From positions 186,001 to 250,000 of the forward strand of contig CAZBWN010000029.1 in NCBI GenBank assembly GCA_964495905.1: a stretch of 64,000 nt of DNA, read 5' to 3'. This stretch comes from CAJBLF01 sp964495905. Lineage in GTDB: Bacteria > Patescibacteriota > Gracilibacteria > Absconditabacterales > Absconditicoccaceae. Position numbers and translations under genes: made by a program. Below the pieces are notes generated by a model. The model was given only the letters and a program-made list of their open reading frames with translations. It was not told the origin of the DNA and ran no database searches. This document shows positions 18,963 to 29,124 of the stretch, piece after piece (the first letter of the stretch is position 1; the number at the start of each line of letters is the position of its first letter).

Positions 18963-20762
18963 TTATTTCTGTAACTTGTCGATGACTGCCATCTCTACAT
19001 CCGAAGGATTGAGCTTGAGATAAAATTCATGTATGCTTCATTTGCAGATGAGGGGCAATTTTTTACCGGTCTCTTTTTCTATGAGCTCTATGAGCGGCAA
19101 AACGATCTTGCCGAGCATATCATTCTTATTTTTGGAATAACTGGAAACAGGCAACGCTTTGTTGGAAATATCCTTACCGATATTTTCTATAAGCACTTTC
19201 AGAATATCTACCGTCCCTGTCTGAGAATGTAAATCCTCCGACGTAAGTTTTCTCCCGTTGATATAAATCTTATTGTTGATCATATCCAGAAGGATTCATT
19301 TCTTATGACTTTTTATGGAATTTTCACAGTTACCGACTTGTATTTTTCCATCCGCCATCTTGAGGATACAGCTAGAAGAATCTAGAAATTCCGAATATAT
19401 TCCCTTACCGAGATCCTGTTCAAATTTGAGTCCTTCGTGTTCTACGCCGTCAATTCGGTTGACGTAAATAAGTTTTGATCACATAAATTCCATATTTGTC
19501 TTGTCTGCTGCATCTACAATCATCTTCCTAAATCATTCAAGCGGCATAGCAAAAATCAGCGATCATCCCATGATTGTACTATCGTTGGGTGAAAGTGAGA
19601 GATATTGTTCCTGTCCTTGGAAATTCTCTAAAAATGCTTTGATGAACTTCAAAAAATTAGTAGAACTATTTCTCGTTACACAGTCCCCTTGCCTCATTTT
19701 TCTCATCGAATCAAGGAACTGCAGCATATGCGTCTCTTCATAGGATTCAGCATAAATCTTTGACATATGATAGAGTATCTTGATGCTGATAGCTCCCATG
19801 AGTTTTCCATACGTCATATCAAATTCATCAGTCTCTGGTGAGATGAAATATTTGTAAAATCTTGGAATTCTGGTCTGATGGAGATTGCTGAAATTGTCAC
19901 CAAAAAGCTTTTTGAATTCAGATTTGATGGTTTTGGTGCTATTTTGATTGGTCTTATAATTATTTCCACCTATCTGTTCTAATAATACCGGTTTACCAGA
20001 GTATATTATTCAATAATCTATCGGCAAATAAGGGTTTTCTCTTAGTCATTTGAATAAGTGATTGAGTTTGAATCCATAACATCTATTCACCATTTCTGTC
20101 TCCGGCAGCAATGATTTGTCTCCATCTTCGGAAAAAGATACCGTAGGATAATATCCATCAAAAAAACTCGCTATCTTAGTCCCTGAAGACATCATTCCAT
20201 AGATGAATTTATCAAAATACAATGCATCTACCAAAATTTTATAGAAAGAATTTCAGCTATCACTAATTACTTCATCGATATTTTTTGTTTTGAGTGATTC
20301 TAATCCAGAGATATCCATATCTCAATAGATCCTATTTACGACTACAGAGAGTAATAATGCTAGGATAGAACCGAATCACAGACCAACTCCTCTCGGTAAT
20401 TCTGAAAGGATATTTATCTGAATACCTTCATCTTCTCAGAGCGATTTCGCGTATTTCTTTTCCAATTCCTTATTGATATCGGCAAAATACGGTGCATACT
20501 CTACTGCATTGCTTTCGATGAATTGATATTCATTCATATCAAGATGATAAATCTTATCTACAGAAATTCACTTGGTTGCACTTCTTGTGTATCCTATATA
20601 CATACGCAAAGGAATCTTCTGTTTGATCCCTACCCCACTGTAGTTATTCAGGATATCTCCTGATCGATTGAGCACGAAAGGAGCTGAAATAACTGTCTGG
20701 TTTTCGAAAAAAAACTTCTCATAGGTCTGGACGTATGTCTTTTTAAGATTCTTTGAATTCAT
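18963..20762 (-). CDS. GHMP kinase-like protein with extra C-terminal domain
   Basis: A 599-residue protein. The stretch LPRGVGLGFGSILALLLS (about residues 118-136) resembles the GHMP kinase ATP loop PxGxGLGSSSA, and the N-terminus (VISAPFVLNRSGDIL..., IKQKIPLRMYIGY) the substrate-binding start of GHMP enzymes. Later LSPNDSTIMGGSLIFAM could be the family's C-terminal Gly-rich motif. A domain after about residue 440 (GKIQVGNCENSIKSHKKGIL, LHSQTGTVDILKVLIENIG) is not recognised. Canonical loop Ser residues are changed (FGS), so activity is uncertain. Confidence 0.55.
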
Positions 20763-20937
20763 GCAGTCTGAAACAAAATAAAAGAGTTATTTTCTTTTAT
20801 GTATTTTCTTGTACAGGAAATAGTATCTTATGTTGAATCCAAGATAAATAAATCTGTTTAAAAGTCAATGGAAAGTATATTAAGTTATTAAAATAAACAA
20901 ATTATTTTTATTTAAATTTATTTTATTTAAATTTTTT

Positions 20938-21093
20938 CAAACCCCTCCCCGGAATTCTCCGGGGCCCTTCCCCTTATCAGGGGACGCCCGCCACGGCTAG
21001 CAATCTCCCTGATAAGTGAGGGGAACCACGAAGTGGTGGAGGGTTTGAACTCCTCCCCTCTGGGGAGGTGGGGTGGGGGTGATAAAGTTTTTT
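20938..21093. repeat. GC-rich inverted-repeat element
   Basis: Within a 420-bp gap. Contains TCCCCGGAATTCTCCGGGG, CCCTTATCAGGGGA facing TCCCTGATAAGTGAGGGG, and CCACGAAGTGGTGG, and ends GGGGGTGATAAAGTTTTTTT like the hairpin elements at 8313 and 54305. No coding frame seen. Confidence 0.6.
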
Positions 21094-21183
21094 TTACTTC
21101 AAAAAAAAATCAGAATCATTTCTAATTCTGACTTTCAATATTTATCTATGAATAATTGTGATATTTAAATTATATCTATGGAA

Positions 21184-21735
21184 TTATATCTGTGAAATGA
21201 TCCATTTGATCACTTCTGTCATATTTTCTTTTGTGACAGTTCCTTCATATCTTTGTAATGTACTTTTGATCTGGTCTGCTCCGTAGCCGAATCATTTGAG
21301 TGAAGTGACTATATTTTTGTATAATTTTTGATCTATATCCATCCTCTGGATATCTTCTACATCAAATGTACCTCTGAGCTGAAGCACGATTTTCTTAGCA
21401 GATTTTGGTCCGATGCCTGGAATGGCTTGGAAGAATTTCACGTCAACGTTTTTGAGCGCTTGCTTAAGATTCTCTGGTGGTAACTGAGATATTTGGAATG
21501 CTGTTTTTGGTCAGACACCGTTTATCTTGAGTAAGCTTACAAATAAGACTTTCTGTTCGATCGTATCAAAACAATAGTAGAAAATCGTCTTTTTGTTGTC
21601 ATCGATATACGGATAGAGAAAAAATTCTCCTTTATCCTGTTTGCCGAGATAATGGACTTGGATACCCAGCATATCATTGTTTAACAATGTCTCCCCTCCT
21701 ATATGACGTATTTTACCTACAAAATAATGAAACAT
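21184..21735 (-). CDS. ruvA: Holliday junction branch migration protein RuvA
   Basis: A 183-residue protein. N-terminal OB fold (MFHYFVGKIRHIGGETLLNN), then two helix-hairpin-helix motifs: LLKINGVGPKTAFQI and FQAIPGIGPKSAKKIVLQL, then the short C-terminal domain (LKGFGYGADQIKSTLQ) that binds RuvB. RuvA tetramers hold the four-way junction. The GVG of the first HhH includes a TGA Gly. ruvB is not in the window. Confidence 0.94.
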
Positions 21736-21740
21736 TATAA

Positions 21741-21780
21741 TAGAATTTAGAATTTAAAATGCAGAATTCAGAATTTAAAA
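21741..21780. repeat. 'gaatttagaatttaaaatgc' microrepeat
   Basis: Purine/AT microrepeat just upstream of ruvA; same family as 11100, 14171, 25484, 34880 and 36375. Confidence 0.55.
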
Positions 21781-21954
21781 ACATAAATTTAGAAGTAAGA
21801 AGTATTACTTTACTCTAATAGTTATTTTACGGTTGTTTACAATGAATTTTTGGGTTGATATTGAGTGATAAATTATTATTCTCTTCCAGTCATTGCAACT
21901 AGTGGCTATTTTTTCTTTGGTAAACTAAATATTCATGCTATGGATATTTCAACT

Positions 21955-22031
21955 ATCAAAAAAGAGCCACATCTTGGGTAAGATACAGCCCTTTCTTGAT
22001 TGCTTTTTTAGAGCATATGGCATCACTACAC
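21955..22031 (-). ncRNA. candidate small RNA, about 75 nt
   Basis: On the minus strand a consensus promoter (22038-22065) is followed about 40 nt later by a 12-bp G-U-containing hairpin (21964-21991, GAGCCACATCTT facing AAGATACAGCCC) and six T. No coding frame lies between. The unit is independent of ruvA and divergent from rpoD. I do not recognise it as 6S, SRP RNA, tmRNA or a riboswitch. Length is inferred from promoter and terminator only. Confidence 0.5.
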
Positions 22032-22037
22032 ATATAT

Positions 22038-22065
22038 ATTATACATATATTTACTTAAATGTCAA
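22038..22065 (-). promoter_or_regulatory. sigma-70 promoter with no protein gene behind it
   Basis: Minus strand TTGACA (22065-22060), 16-bp spacer, TATAAT (22043-22038). It drives the candidate small RNA. Confidence 0.65.
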
Positions 22066-22142
22066 ATATATTTATAATATGACGCTATTATACTGTTTGA
22101 TACCCCTTATCACCTGTCTTTTTATTCTATTTTTGGCCTTCT

Positions 22143-23411
22143 ATGCAGAAATTTCAGAAACAATTACGAGATAGCTTTCAAGATGACATTGGAGAACTGA
22201 GCAAACCATTGCAAGATCTCTTGAAAAAAGGGATTGAAGCTGGACTTATCAATGAAGAAGACGTAATCTCAGATGTAGATGATATGGATCTGAGCGTCAA
22301 AATGCTTGAAAAATTCTATGAATTAGCTGAAAAGTTGGGTATCAAGATGCTTACTATCGAGGAAATCCTTGAAAAAGAAGCGCAAGAAGCAAAAAAAGAG
22401 AGCAAATTAGGGAAAATAGAGCTCTATGATACCAAAAAGAATACTTCTGAAGCACAACATAAAGATTTCATCAAACTCTACTTCAATGAAATATCAAAAA
22501 TACCTCTTCTCAATTCTGAGGAAGAAAGGGATATCTCAAGACGTGTAAAAAAGGGTGATGATGAAGCAAAGAAAAAGCTTATAGAATCAAATCTCAGATT
22601 GGTCATCAGTATCGCAAAAAGATTTTTCTGATCCAGATTGAGCTTTTCTGATCTTATCCAAGAGGGAAATATCGGACTTATCAAAGCGATAGAAAAATTC
22701 GATCCAGAAAAAGAATTCAAATTCTCCACCTATGCTACACGGTGGATCAAACAAAGCATCACGAAAGCAATAGCAGATATGACGAAGCATGTAAGGATAC
22801 CGGTCCATCTGATTGATGAAATCAATTCTTACAACAAGACTTATCAACTCCTCTTCCAAAAATTATGAAGAGAACCTACCTCAAAAGAGATAGGACAAAA
22901 ACTTGGATTCCCTATCAAGAAAATCAAAAAACTTGAAGAAGTCATCTTTGGAAATGTATCCCTAGATAGAGAAGTGGGAGATGAAGGAAGAGATACACTT
23001 GCCGATCTTATCGAAGATGGAAACACCCTCAGACCGGATCAATTCGCAGAAAAAAACGCATTAAGAAATAACTTAGATATGATCCTTGGAATGCTTGATG
23101 ATAGAGAAGCTAAAATCGTGAAGATGAGATATGGAATCGATGGACCAAGATATACGTTGGAACAAGTCTGAGAAGAATTTAATGTCACAAGAGAAAGAGT
23201 AAGACAGATCGAACAGAAAGTGATCCAAAAACTCAAAGAACATGCTGGATTACAAAAAATACTTGGAATCGAAGATGATATCGCTAAACTTGAAGCCGGT
23301 GAAGGCAAGAAAAAGAAGAAATGAAAGAAAATCAAAAACGATGATGATGACGAAGATGAAAAAGATGATTATATGAGCAGATTTGATGATGACGACTACA
23401 TTGACAATTAA
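22143..23411 (+). CDS. rpoD: primary RNA polymerase sigma factor
   Basis: A 422-residue sigma-70. Region 1.2/2.1 is KDFIKLYFNEISKIPLL...EEERDISRRVKKGD, region 2.3-2.4 FKFSTYATRWIKQSITKAI, region 3 PVHLIDEINSYNKTYQLLF, region 4.2 NVTRERVRQIEQKVIQKLKE. The acidic C-terminal tail (NDDDDEDEKDDYMSRFDDDD) is an oddity beyond region 4. Glycines in FFGSRLSFSDLIQEGN are TGA. It should recognise the TTGACA/TATAAT promoters noted throughout. Confidence 0.95.
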
Positions 23412-23580
23412 TTAACAATTAATAATTAATAATGAATAATGTAGGAAACTATTTAACAAATCCCTCTGCCTTCGGCTTCTCCCTTTAAAAAGGGAGACAA
23501 AAATAAAAAAAATACCAACATTATTCATTATTCACTTTTCATTATTCATTGATATTTTAGTTAGTTTACTAGCATAACAA
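23412..23580. repeat. attaat/cattattcatt inverted microrepeats
   Basis: AATTAATAATTAATAATGAA on one side faces CATTATTCATTATTCACTTT on the other around an 'AACAAATCCCTCTGCCTTCG...AAAAAGGGAG' unit. Lies between rpoD and gyrB. Confidence 0.5.
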
Positions 23581-25482
23581 ATGGCAGAATTAAATTCAAA
23601 AGACTATGACGCCTCGCATATCAAAGTATTGGAATGATTGGAACCTGTCAGAATGAGACCAGGAATGTATATCTGATCCACTGATGCCAAAGGGTTGCAT
23701 CATCTTATCCAAGAAATCATAGATAATGCTGTGGATGAAGCATTAGCAGGATATTGTACTACCATCACGACTTGTTTGAATGAAGATGGATCAGTGACTA
23801 TCCATGATAATGGAAGAGGTATTCCTGTGGATAAACATGAAAAGACGGGAAAATCAGCCTTAGAAATGGTTTTTACCGTGCTTCATGCAGGAGGTAAATT
23901 TGATAAATGAGCTTATAAAATTTCATGAGGACTTCATGGAGTAGGAGCTTCTGTAGTCAATGCCCTGAGTGAATGGTTAGAGGTTATCGTCTACAAAAAT
24001 GGAAGAAAATATTTCCAGAGATTCCAAAGAGGGATTCCTGATGCAGAAATCAAAGATATGGGTGAAACCGATAAGATGGGAACAACAGTAAAATTCAAAC
24101 CTGATGCCACTATCTTTGAAACCGTAGAATTTTCTCAGACATTTGAGATTGCAAGGATGAAACAATCCGCTTATCTTTCACCTGGGATAACATTCAACTT
24201 CGTAAACAAGAAGACAGGATATAAACAAAGATTCTATTTTGAATGAGGGATCAAGAGTCGGTTGATAAACCTTGTAGGTTCTCAACAAGCGCTTTCTTCC
24301 CAACATTATTTCAAGATAGAAGGAAAAGATTGTTTGGCTGAAATCGCATTTGAATTCGTCAATACCAGCAACGATCATATCCTCTCTTATGTAAATAATA
24401 TCCCGACTATCGATGGAGGTACTCATGTACTTTGATTCAAATCAGCACTTTTGAATATCATCAATGAAGTAGGAAAAGAGAAAGACAAGATCAATAAGAA
24501 AATATGAGAATTCCAATATTCTGATGTGACTGATGGATTATATGCTATCGTTACCGTAAAGATCCCTGAACCGCAATTTGAGTGACAGACCAAAGGAAAA
24601 CTCTGAAATAGTTATGTAAGACCACAAGTGGAGACTATCGTATATAATTATCTCAAAGACTACTTCGTACAGCATGAAGGAGAATTCGATAGGATATTTG
24701 AGAAGGTAGAACTTGCTGCAAGAGCGAGATTAGCAGCTAAATTCGCTAAAGAGACCGTTTTGAGAAAAAATATCTTGGCATGAGGAGTACTTCCTGGAAA
24801 ATTAGCAGATTGTGCTAGAAAAAACAAAGAAGGTACTGAAATCTACATTGTCGAGGGAGACTCAGCGTGAGGTACTGCGAAACAATGACGTGACAGTAAC
24901 TTCCAAGCTATCCTGCCTTTGAGAGGTAAGATCTTGAATACAGAACAAGCGGTGATCCAAAAGATCATGGCAAACAACGAAGTGAAAGCGCTTATCACTG
25001 CTATCGGTACTTGAGTGAAAGATAACTTTGATTTTGAGTGACTCAGATACGACAAAATCATCATCATGACCGATGCCGACGTGGATGGAGCACATATCAG
25101 GACATTATTACTGACATTCTTCTTCAGATTCATGAGACCGCTTATTGAACATGGGCATGTATATGCCGCTTGTCCTCCTATCTACAGATATGCTCAAGGA
25201 AAGAAGGAACAATATATCTACAATGAAGAACATACGCCAGAAATGTACGGATTCGATAAAGATAAGACTGAAATCCAGAGATATAAAGGTCTTGGAGAAA
25301 TGAATTCAGAACAACTTTGGGATACCACTATGAACCCAGAAAACAGAACATTGAATCAAATGACGGTAGAAGACGCTGAAGAATCAGATAGATTGTTCAG
25401 AATCCTCATGGGTGAAGATGTGCAAGCAAGAAAACACTTTATCTTGACGCATGCGAAGAGCGTTAAAGAGATAGATACATAA
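23581..25482 (+). CDS. gyrB: DNA gyrase subunit B
   Basis: A 633-residue type IIA topoisomerase ATPase subunit. GHKL motifs: EIIDNAVDEALAG, DNGRGIPVD, GGLHGVGASVVNALS; transducer Lys in the QTKGKLGN stretch; TOPRIM EGDSAGGTAKQGRD and DADVDGAHIRTLLLTF; C-terminal YKGLGEMNSEQLWDTTM. With GyrA it supercoils DNA. It could equally be a single GyrB serving both roles. Gly of GGLHGVG and GDSAGG are partly TGA. gyrA is not in the window. Confidence 0.95.
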
Positions 25483-25483
25483 C

Positions 25484-25560
25484 ATGAATGCAGAATGTAG
25501 AATTCAGAATGCAGAAAAAAATTAATTTCTAAATTATACATTATAAATTCTGAATTCTTT
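25484..25560. repeat. 'gaattcagaatgcagaa' microrepeat
   Basis: AATGCAGAATGTAGAATTCA-type repeat with an inverted counterpart TTATAAATTCTGAATTC immediately after gyrB. Confidence 0.55.
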
Positions 25561-25561
25561 A

Positions 25562-25587
25562 AACACCTAGGGACGGGTGTTTTTTTG
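25562..25587 (+). terminator. intrinsic terminator
   Basis: ACACC TAGGGAC GGGTGT followed by T7; ends the gyrB transcript. Confidence 0.75.
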
Positions 25588-25601
25588 TAATATAAATCAT
25601 T

Positions 25602-26996
25602 TTATATTTTTGTGTTTTTGAATTTAATTTGCTGATTTTCCCGATATTCTTTTTTTTCCTGATCTTTGCATGAGAAATTTTTTTCATACTCATTTAAACA
25701 TTTGGGATCATATAATTTCATCAGACAAAACATCGCATATGTACTTCAATTTTTTGCTTGATCTTCATATATCTGTATGGCTTCCTTATATTTTCCTATT
25801 TTCATAAAATTTAAAGCGACAATTTCTCAAGCTTTTTCTTTATTGAAACTCGGTGAGGATAATTGATAATATTTTATAGTATTTTCAATATCTCATTTTT
25901 GCATATACAAGTCTGAAATACTGTAATATGTAAATTCATCAGTTTTCGCCTCTATCAAATAGCAATCTTTTGCCATTTGTCGATTTTTTTCATCTTGATC
26001 TTCTTTTCGTTTTTTTTCATATTCATATCCTAAATGTCATCGTATATCTTTTAATACTGGTCTATCTTTTATTTTTCCATCTCTTGCAACTATTTTCTCA
26101 ATATATTTTTGCGCTTCTCCATAATTATAGTAATCCTCAAAAAATCATGCATTTAGTGCTACAATCATAGACAGATGATCAATATTATTAGTATCACATA
26201 ATGATGTATAAGTAGCAATAAATTCCTTTTTCAATTTATTTTCAATAACATGATGAGCTTCATATTCTATTGTTCAAGAAATTTTATACGTATCAATATA
26301 CGTTTTTTTCTGTTCTCTCATGAGAGAATCATCCTTATTCATCTTTTCTTTATGTAATTTTAATCCATCTCTTTTGATCTGATATGCGTGAGCAAGCTCA
26401 GCTATCCACGATTCTAGATAATATCTTTGATCCAATAAATCGTTGGATGTAGTGTTTTTTTGTAATCAAATAGTGTTTGATCTATAATCATAATCTGCAC
26501 GTGTAGTTTCCTCATCAAATTTTTCTACCAACCCTATCTTCGGGTTCTTATATTTAGTATTCATCATCCAAAGTGTCTTATACATCACAGAATCCTGCTC
26601 TCCGACTATTTCTTTTGCTGTATCTGGATACAGTGCATCTGTATCGAATCCGCTCAATGCTTTGAGTATCTCTGTTGTAATCTTGTCTTGATGCTGGTAG
26701 GTAATGCTTCCATAGCTCTGCGGTTTACTTATTTTTTTGGTGTAATAATAATTACTACTTATTGATAATGAATCAATTATTCTTTGCTTAGTAGCAATAA
26801 CAATTTTCATAGAATCAATTCGTTTTTCCATACCAACAAATCTATCCTGTTTTACATCTTTATTATGTAAAACATGTGAAGACTCTTTTTGAATCTGTAT
26901 TTTCTTAAAATCAGAAAAATCATCTGTTGCAACTTTTGCTCAGAGATACAATCATCATGTAAGTAATAGGCATTTACCGGCTTGTTTGAGATTCAT
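25602..26996 (-). CDS. exported helical-repeat (TPR-like) protein
   Basis: A 464-residue protein with an N-terminal signal-like segment (CLLLTGGLYLGAKVA) and a long all-helical body. The last 200 residues show TPR-like units (IVALNAGFFEDYYNYGEAQK, MAKDCYLIEAKTDEF, GDIENTIKYYQLSS, MKIGKYKEAIQIYEDQ). The middle (DQRYYLESWIAELAHAYQ) is not recognised. Probably periplasmic or surface scaffold. A promoter with an internal palindrome precedes it. Confidence 0.68.
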
Positions 26997-27025
26997 TGAT
27001 CTTTTACGATATAAATCATTTTGTA

Positions 27026-27053
27026 TTTATACATATTTACTAGTAAATGTCAA
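27026..27053 (-). promoter_or_regulatory. promoter with ATTTACTAGTAAAT operator-like palindrome
   Basis: Minus strand TTGACA (27053-27048), 16-bp spacer, TATAAA (27031-27026). A perfect 14-bp palindrome (27035-27048) fills the spacer. Only 14 bp separate this -35 from that of the divergent promoter at 27068. Confidence 0.6.
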
Positions 27054-27067
27054 TAGTCTAATTTGTA

Positions 27068-27095
27068 TTGACTTTTATCCTAAAATAAGTATAAA
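27068..27095 (+). promoter_or_regulatory. sigma-70 type promoter of tandem paralogue cluster
   Basis: TTGACT (27068-27073), 16-bp spacer, TATAAA (27090-27095), 36 bp before the first paralogue. Divergent with the promoter at 27026-27053. Confidence 0.65.
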
Positions 27096-27131
27096 ATCTT
27101 ATACTTATTTTTATGCTTTCATATATTCATC

Positions 27132-27605
27132 ATGTGAGTCAATAAAATCATCTATGTAACACCTGCAGAATCATACCTTGGTGAACTTACCAGCAGTGCC
27201 ACATCTCAACTTAGAAAAGTAGTCAATACTGTTCTTGAATGAACAAATAAAGAGCTTATCAAAGTATTTAGAACCACTCAAAAAAGTCAATCACAAGATA
27301 GTCTTCTCTATCTATCAAATAAATGCGTAAAAACTGGTGATATAAACGAAGCGCTCTATTATAGCGAATCGATATGAGATCCTAAAAATATATCAGAGGT
27401 GATGTATTCCACAAGAAAATGAGAGGTTGTGGTAGTCGGAGTCACCCAAAAAGAACTGGTAGATATCTTAGAATATTTTAAAAATAATTGATATAATGTC
27501 GTTGATACAGACAAAATCAATCATCGAACAAACATCTATGCGGTTAGCATTGATCCGAGCAACAAACAAAAATCTAGTTTTTTTGAAGCTGTTTATGGAC
27601 AATAA
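27132..27605 (+). CDS. unknown protein, paralogue pair A, copy 1
   Basis: A 157-residue cytoplasmic protein beginning MGVNKIIYVTPAESYL. Its second half (GEVVVVGVTQKELVDILEYF, NNGYNVVDTDKIN, SSFFEAVYG) is closely matched in the next gene; the middle differs. I recognise no family. The alternating hydrophobic strands with helices suggest a small alpha/beta domain. Five or so glycines are TGA. The stretch upstream of the ATG (CTTTCATATATTCATC) is also duplicated. Confidence 0.65.
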
Positions 27606-27643
27606 ATTCTCATACTAATTTTTTATGCTTTCATATACCCATC

Positions 27644-28141
27644 ATGTGAGTCAATAAAATCATTTATGTAACATCTGCAGCATATACACAGAAGGGACTT
27701 ACTCCAAATGCAGAATCCCAGCTTATAAAAGTCAACAAAAATGTACTTGATTGAAAAGATATAGAGGCTCCGATAGTATTTAGGACTCTAAAACAAGACT
27801 TTCATCCTGCCAGGGATGGTTTGAAATATCTAGCATTAGAATCTAGCAAGACTCTCAAGTATACTAGGAAAAATATAGGAGAATACGTGTATAATACACT
27901 TACTTTTCTATCAAATCCTGCAGATATAGAAGAGGTGATCAATTCCACGCAGCAATGAAAAACTGTGGTAGTAGGCGTCACTAAAGAAGAGTTGAAAGAT
28001 ATTTTGGTAATATGTAAAAGAGATTGATATGATGTAGTCGATAAAGATAAAATAAATAACATAAACACTATCTATGCAGTGACTATCAGTCCAAACGATA
28101 AAAATAACTCTAGTTTTTTTGAATCCGCTTATGGATCATAG
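27644..28141 (+). CDS. unknown protein, paralogue pair A, copy 2
   Basis: A 165-residue protein beginning MGVNKIIYVTSAAYTQ and ending NNSSFFESAYGS. Shares with copy 1 the start, the VVVGVTKEELKDIL segment, GYDVVDKDKINN and the C-terminus. The central region (TLKQDFHPARDGLKYLALES) is unlike copy 1. It follows copy 1 by 38 bp with duplicated upstream DNA, so a recent tandem duplication followed by divergence of the centre is likely. Confidence 0.65.
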
Positions 28142-28173
28142 TAGTACAACTTTACCTTACATATATTAGTACC

Positions 28174-28611
28174 ATGAAAAAATGAACAGGATTGTGAACA
28201 TCAAAAGATAGAAAAGATATCATACCAGATAACTGGGAATCTAAAACAAAAAAAATACAGAAACAATCCAGTAAAAAAGTCTTGGATGTTCTTCTGTTGT
28301 TGCAAAAAGATTTCATTCAAGAAATTCGGAAATGTTATTGTGAACATTCTGATACTAAATTATTATTGGAAATACCTGAATTAAAAGATATCAAAATAAA
28401 TGTCGCAGAAATTGCACCAAATGGTTTTTCAACCATGCATATCTCTACAAGTTTCAAATGAAATCTCCATAAACTCTTATCAAAACATAAATTTGAAAAT
28501 GGCTTGGTATACCATGCATGAAAAAACAAGATACACTGAGAATCAACCAGCATGGAGGTTATACTTGAATGATGAATCCTTCATCTTTTCATAGATCAAC
28601 CTGAATTATAG
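28174..28611 (+). CDS. unknown protein, paralogue pair B, copy 1
   Basis: A 145-residue protein: Gly/Lys-rich start (MKKGTGLGTSKDRKDIIPDN), helix (KVLDVLLLLQKDFIQEI), LLEIPELKDI, then strands up to ILHLFIDQPEL. Parallel in order to the next gene (KDIVPDDWKVKT, LFEIPEFENI, GGRLQIDLEQ). Not recognised. Distinct from pair A, but in the same direction 33 bp downstream, so probably in the same transcript. Confidence 0.6.
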
Positions 28612-28644
28612 TATATACTCTTTAATTTATTATCACTTATCACC

Positions 28645-29064
28645 ATGGGAGCAGAATGACATGTACCAGCGTCACTATCTAATAAAGATATCGTACCAGA
28701 TGATTGGAAAGTAAAAACGAATGAAATACAAGACAGTTCTAGTGAAAAAATCGCAAAGAACCTTCAATCGCTATGGAGCGATTTGCTGCAAAATGACTTA
28801 GAACAACTTGCAAGAAAAGATCCTAACATCAAAAAACTTTTTGAGATACCTGAATTTGAAAATATCACATTAAAGTGAATCTTTTCCTATGAGTTTTGAA
28901 ATATGGAACTTTATATTTCAGTAGATTTTGATGGCGATCTTTATCATAATCTATTGAAATATTTTGATAGGAAACAATTGGTACCTGATGAAATTGAACC
29001 TTTACGTATAGTGTTATATTGATGACGTCTTCAAATAGACCTCGAGCAGATAAAAACATCATAA
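28645..29064 (+). CDS. unknown protein, paralogue pair B, copy 2
   Basis: A 139-residue protein (MGAEGHVPASLSNKDIVPDD...). Shared landmarks with copy 1 are KDI(I/V)PD(N/D)W, LxEIPE(L/F), and the C-terminal GGxLxxxxxQ. Acidic overall. Last gene before a strong hairpin terminator. Confidence 0.6.
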
Positions 29065-29065
29065 A

Positions 29066-29118
29066 AAAATCTCCCATAGAGATATGTTGCAATGCAACGT
29101 CTCTACAGGAGATTTTTC
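29066..29118. terminator. bidirectional long-hairpin terminator
   Basis: AAATCTCC...GGAGATTT outer stem with an inner GTAGAGACGTTGCATTGCAA-type palindrome, T-runs on both sides. Serves the paralogue cluster (+) and elp3 (-). Confidence 0.75.
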
Positions 29119-29124
29119 TTATCA

